Shown: one piece after another, positions 5,351 to 8,082 of the stretch
Position numbering within the stretch: the first letter of the stretch is position 1
Layout of the letters: every line of letters begins with the position of its first letter
Origin: an uncultured Eubacteriales bacterium
GTDB lineage: Bacteria > Bacillota > Clostridia > Oscillospirales > CAG-272
Reading direction: 5' to 3'
NCBI GenBank assembly: GCA_900550625.1
Contig: URSW01000070.1
Coordinates: 1 to 8,082, forward strand
Length of the DNA stretch: 8,082 nt
Translations under genes and position numbers: made by a program
Notes under the pieces: model-generated
What the model saw: only the letters and a program-made list of their open reading frames with translations
What the model was told of the DNA's origin: nothing
The model's database searches: none

Positions 5351-6666
5351 GACCTTTCCTTTCTCTTCACCGCCCGCGCGACGAAGAAGCCGTCGCTTTC
5401 GCCGCCGTCGGGGAAGAACGTGTACATTCCGCCGCGGCTTCGGCATACGGAGACGGAAAAATCGTCGGGGACGAAGTCCGCGTGCTCGCGGAGGAAGCGT
5501 TCAAACACCGCCTCGTTCTCGTCGGGATTGAGCGTGCAGGTCGAATAGACGAGCGCGCCGCCGTCGCGGACGCAGGAGGAGGAGGCGGCGAGTATGGAAT
5601 ACTGTATTTCGGGCAGTCCTGCGATGTCCCGGATGTTCTTATATTTGATGTCGGGCTTTTTGGATATCACGCCGAGCCCCGAGCACGGCACGTCGCAGAG
5701 GACGAAATCCGCCGCGCCCGCAAGCGCGGGATCGGGATTCCTTCCGTCGCGCGCGGCGGTCCTTATCACGGTTATGCCGAGGCGCTCGGCGCCCGAGCGG
5801 ATAAGCGAAAGCTTGTTTTCGTGGAGGTCGAAGGAGTATACCGTTCCGCGGTTTTCCATGTCGATCGCGCAGGAAAAGCTCTTTCCGCCGGGTGCGGCGC
5901 AGCAATCGAGCGTGACCGAGCCGGGCGTCGGTGCGAGAACGCGGACCGCAAGACGCGACGACACGTCCTCGACAAACCACAGCCCGCGCGCGATACCGCC
6001 GCGCAGCGTTTCGCCGTCTCCCGAAAAGAGGATCACGTCGCGGTCGAGCGGCGATGCTTTCGCGTGCTCACCGAGCAGCGCGAGGCAGTCCTCCGTGCTT
6101 GTCCGAAGGGTGTTCACTCTGAGATTTACCTCACCGCGGCGAAGCGAGGCGGCGGCAAGAGAGCGGGCGCGCTCATCTCCGTAGCGCTCCGTCCAGAATG
6201 CGAGAAGTTCGCGCGGCACGGAATATTCCACGCTCGCACGCTCGGCGCTCTCATCGGGCATCGGGTACTTTTTTCCGTTTCGTATGAACGTGCGCAGTAT
6301 CGCATTCACGAAAGCGCGCGAGCCTTTCGGGCAGGCTTCGACCGTCTGTGCGACCGCGGCGTGATCGGGCACGCGGTCAAGATACAGAAGCTGATACAGC
6401 CCGACGCGAAGCGCGTTTTTCGTATAGGGGTCGATCCGGTCGATCTCCCTCGCGGAAAGAGTCGAAATGATGTGGTCGAGCGTGATGCGCCGTTCGGTCA
6501 CGCCGTACACGATTGCGGTGTAGAGCGCGCGGTCCGCGCCGCGTATCCCGCCCTTCTCAAGCACGGCGTCGATCTCGAGATTCGTATATTTGCCGCACCT
6601 TTCGCAGTCGGTCAGCGACCGGCACGCGGCAAGGCGCGGATCATGTATTTTTTTTTCGTCTTTCAA
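5347..6666 (-). CDS. rsmB: 16S rRNA m5C967 methyltransferase RsmB
   Basis: A complete 439-residue SAM-dependent methyltransferase expected to form m5C at position 967 (E. coli numbering) of 16S rRNA. Residues about 1-135 are the NusB-like RNA-binding domain (VYGVTERRITLDHII at 53-67, then the helix containing QTVE near 107-110). The catalytic domain has motif I DCCAAPGGKS (254-263), motif IV DVPCSGLG (325-332, Cys328) and motif VI STCTLNPDENE (375-385) with Cys377, the nucleophile by family knowledge. The start codon is TTG at 6666-6664, supported by AAAGGA (6680-6675) 8 nt upstream; no nearby in-frame ATG gives the full NusB-like domain. It follows fmt by 36 nt and overlaps rlmN by 4 nt, so the four genes probably form one transcript. 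CxxC (Cys21, Cys24) near the N-terminus aligns with the ordinary family helix and need not bind metal. Confidence 0.96.
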   Translation of the reverse strand: MKDEKKIHDPRLAACRSLTDCERCGKYTNLEIDAVLEKGGIRGADRALYTAIVYGVTERRITLDHIISTLSAREIDRIDPYTKNALRVGLYQLLYLDRVPDHAAVAQTVEACPKGSRAFVNAILRTFIRNGKKYPMPDESAERASVEYSVPRELLAFWTERYGDERARSLAAASLRRGEVNLRVNTLRTSTEDCLALLGEHAKASPLDRDVILFSGDGETLRGGIARGLWFVEDVSSRLAVRVLAPTPGSVTLDCCAAPGGKSFSCAIDMENRGTVYSFDLHENKLSLIRSGAERLGITVIRTAARDGRNPDPALAGAADFVLCDVPCSGLGVISKKPDIKYKNIRDIAGLPEIQYSILAASSSCVRDGGALVYSTCTLNPDENEAVFERFLREHADFVPDDFSVSVCRSRGGMYTFFPDGGESDGFFVARAVKRKERS

Positions 6667-6680
6667 GCAGGATGTCCTTT

Positions 6681-6697
6681 CGGGTTATTTATACCCG
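6681..6697 (-). promoter_or_regulatory. Small hairpin directly before the rsmB ribosome-binding site
   Basis: In the 36-nt fmt-rsmB gap, CGGGT (6697-6693) and ACCCG (6685-6681) form a 5-bp stem with a 7-nt AT-only loop, immediately followed by the SD AAAGGA (6680-6675). It contains a TATAAA hexamer (6693-6688) but no matching -35. It may adjust rsmB translation; evidence is structural only. Confidence 0.3.
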
Positions 6698-6702
6698 TCC
6701 GC

Positions 6703-7653
6703 TCAGTCCGCACCGAGGATATCCCCGTCGGAGACTGCGCGTCCGTTCACGAGGTCGGCGGCTCTCATCCGCCCTTTCCCCTCGGGGACGACCTCGAACA
6801 CCTCGATCGCGCCGTCCGCGCAGGCGACCGAGAACGATCTCTTCGATGCGCCGAAAACCTCGCCCGGCGCTTTGTTTCCGGGATTTTCGCACACCGCCGC
6901 CGAAACGATCTTCAGAAGCTTTCCATTCGGCATTTTCGTGCGCGCGCCGGGTGCGGGAGCGAATGCTCGGATTCTGTTCACCTCATCGCGCGCGCCGTGC
7001 GTGAAGTCGAGCTTCATGTCCTCCGCAGTAATCTTCTCGGCGTAGGTGGAAAGCGCGTCGTCCTGCTTCTCTCCGGGAAGCTCTCCCGTCCGGTGAAGCA
7101 TCTCGCACACTCTCACCATCGCGCGTCCGCCCGCCTCGGCAAGCTTGGCGTGAACGGTGCCGAAGTCGTCCGTGTCCGCGATATCGAATTTCTCGGTGAG
7201 GATCATGTCTCCCGTATCAAGCCCCGCCTCCATTTTCATCGCCGTAACGCCGATCTCGCGCTCTCCCGCGAGGATCGCACGCTGAATCGGCGCGGCTCCG
7301 CGGTATTTCGGAAGAAGCGAAGCGTGCGCGTTCACGCAGCCGAAGCGCGGGAACGAGAGCACGTTCTCGGGCAGAAGTTTCCCGTAGGCGGCGACGATTA
7401 TCAGATCGGGCGAAAGCGAGATCAGAAGCTCGGCAAAGTCCTCGCCGCGCAGCGTGGCGGGCTGGAACACCGGAATCCCCGCCTCGAGTGCGGCGGATTT
7501 CACCGGGGTCGGCGTCAGCTTCATTCCGCGTCCGCGCGCGCGATCCGCGCCCGTCACGCAGCCGACGATGTTTTCGCCCGACGCGACAAGCGCGCGCAGG
7601 CATGACGCCGCGAAATCCGGCGTTCCCATGAAAAGTATACGCAGTTTATTCAA
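6703..7653 (-). CDS. fmt: Methionyl-tRNA formyltransferase
   Basis: A complete 316-residue enzyme that formylates initiator Met-tRNA using 10-formyl-tetrahydrofolate. The N-terminal catalytic domain shows MGTPDFA (9-15), CVNAHASLLPKYRGAAP (106-122) and GVTAMKMEAGLDTGDM (135-150); Asn108, His110 and Asp146 correspond to the conserved catalytic triad (E. coli Asn106, His108, Asp144). Residues about 205-312 form the C-terminal tRNA-binding domain. The start is TTG at 7653-7651, overlapping the end of def by 8 nt, with AGGAG (7668-7664) 10 nt upstream. The only nearby ATG, Met9, would delete the first beta-strand (LRILFM), so TTG is preferred; CTG at codon 4 cannot be excluded. It is adjacent to def, the enzyme that removes the formyl group after synthesis, a classical pairing. 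Confidence 0.97.
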   Translation of the reverse strand: MNKLRILFMGTPDFAASCLRALVASGENIVGCVTGADRARGRGMKLTPTPVKSAALEAGIPVFQPATLRGEDFAELLISLSPDLIIVAAYGKLLPENVLSFPRFGCVNAHASLLPKYRGAAPIQRAILAGEREIGVTAMKMEAGLDTGDMILTEKFDIADTDDFGTVHAKLAEAGGRAMVRVCEMLHRTGELPGEKQDDALSTYAEKITAEDMKLDFTHGARDEVNRIRAFAPAPGARTKMPNGKLLKIVSAAVCENPGNKAPGEVFGASKRSFSVACADGAIEVFEVVPEGKGRMRAADLVNGRAVSDGDILGAD

Positions 7654-8082
7654 TTTCCTCGATCTCCTCGGGTGAAAGCATACGGACGGCGTTGTCGGTG
7701 AACAGCGTTCCGTCGAGATGGTCTATCTCATGGCAGAATGCGCGTGCGCAAAGTCCCTCGCCGGTCACGGTGAATTCGTTTCCGTTTCTGTCGAGAGCGC
7801 GCACCGTGACCTTCATCGGGCGGTGCGTGTATCCCCATTTCCCGGGGATCGAGAGGCAGCCCTCAAGCTCCTCCTGCTCTCCCTCGCGCTCGACGATCAC
7901 GGGATTTATGAATTCGAGAAGTCCCGTTTCGTCGGTCTCGACGAGAACGACGCGGCGGAGTACGCCGACCTGAACCGCGGCAAGTCCGCAGCCGTTCGCC
8001 TCATGGAGAGTCTCCGTCATATCGTCGAGCAGTGTGAGTATCCGCGGCGTGATCTCCTTGACCTCGCGGCTTGTCTTGCGGA
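7646..8082 (-). CDS. def: Peptide deformylase, N-terminus missing (right edge)
   Basis: The last 144 residues of peptide deformylase, which removes N-formyl groups from nascent proteins at the ribosome exit. The reading frame continues past the internal Met at 8020 to the window edge (visible N-terminal residues RKTSREVKEITPRILTLLDD), so roughly 10-15 residues are probably missing. All three motifs are present: GCGLAAVQ (motif I, GxGLAAxQ), EGCLS (motif II, whose Cys binds the metal) and CHEIDHLDG (motif III, HExDH, giving two His metal ligands and the catalytic Glu). The Cys before HEIDH and the short C-terminus are, from memory, common in Clostridia-type deformylases. It ends with TAA 8 nt inside fmt, suggesting translational coupling. 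Its promoter and true start lie outside the window. Confidence 0.95.
   Translation of the reverse strand, partial: RKTSREVKEITPRILTLLDDMTETLHEANGCGLAAVQVGVLRRVVLVETDETGLLEFINPVIVEREGEQEELEGCLSIPGKWGYTHRPMKVTVRALDRNGNEFTVTGEGLCARAFCHEIDHLDGTLFTDNAVRMLSPEEIEEIE

Noticed and set aside
4106..5548. 480-codon plus-strand open frame opposite rlmN
   Set aside because: Same codon-bias shadow effect; rlmN on the minus strand has all catalytic motifs intact.
6594..6627. Zinc-binding knuckle from Cys15, Cys21 and Cys24 of RsmB
   Set aside because: The residues fall in the ordinary first helix of the NusB-like domain and there is no second ligand pair.
5482..7605. 707-codon plus-strand open frame across rsmB and fmt
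   Set aside because: It is codon-aligned with two confidently identified minus-strand genes, its translation is Arg/His/Ala-rich low-complexity sequence without recognisable domains, and it is explained by the absence of TTA, CTA and TCA codons in the sense genes.

Overview
This 8,082-base window is GC-rich and reads entirely on the minus strand, so genes are transcribed from right to left. It looks like a chromosomal segment of a Clostridia-type Firmicute with fairly high GC, possibly a gut or environmental lineage known mainly from metagenomes. That is inferred from the gene order def-fmt-rsmB-rlmN, from protein motifs and from Shine-Dalgarno (SD)-led, tightly overlapping genes; species cannot be named from the sequence alone.

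Right half (about 4289 to 8082) is a translation-maintenance cluster. It holds peptide deformylase (def, cut by the right edge), methionyl-tRNA formyltransferase (fmt), 16S rRNA m5C967 methyltransferase (rsmB) and the radical-SAM 23S rRNA/tRNA m2A methyltransferase (rlmN). def and fmt overlap by 8 nt, rsmB and rlmN overlap by 4 nt (ATGA), and fmt and rsmB are 36 nt apart. fmt and Def add and remove the formyl group on initiator methionine; rsmB and rlmN modify the ribosome near the P site and the peptidyl-transferase centre. The usual Firmicute continuation (PP2C phosphatase, PASTA kinase, rsgA) does not follow rlmN.

Middle (3837 to 4288) is a 452-nt non-coding gap. Its rlmN-proximal half is GC-rich with several short inverted repeats; its other half is AT-rich with promoter-like hexamers, a 28-nt dyad, short direct repeats, and competing hairpins just in front of the next gene's start.

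Left half (1 to 3836) is a four-gene ABC-2 type transporter operon: ATPase, six-helix permease, a GldG-like membrane-anchored protein, and a DUF4340 protein cut by the left edge. The first three resemble the GldA-GldF-GldG set studied in gliding Bacteroidetes, but such modules are also found in non-gliding bacteria, where their substrate is not established. The operon is tight (47-nt gap, then ATGA overlap), except for a 195-nt spacer between ATPase and permease, in which the reading frame is open after the ATPase stop.

No tRNA, rRNA, insertion sequence, prophage gene or CRISPR array was seen. The most interesting items are the GldAFG/DUF4340-type transporter of unknown substrate and the structured leader and intergenic DNA in front of it.
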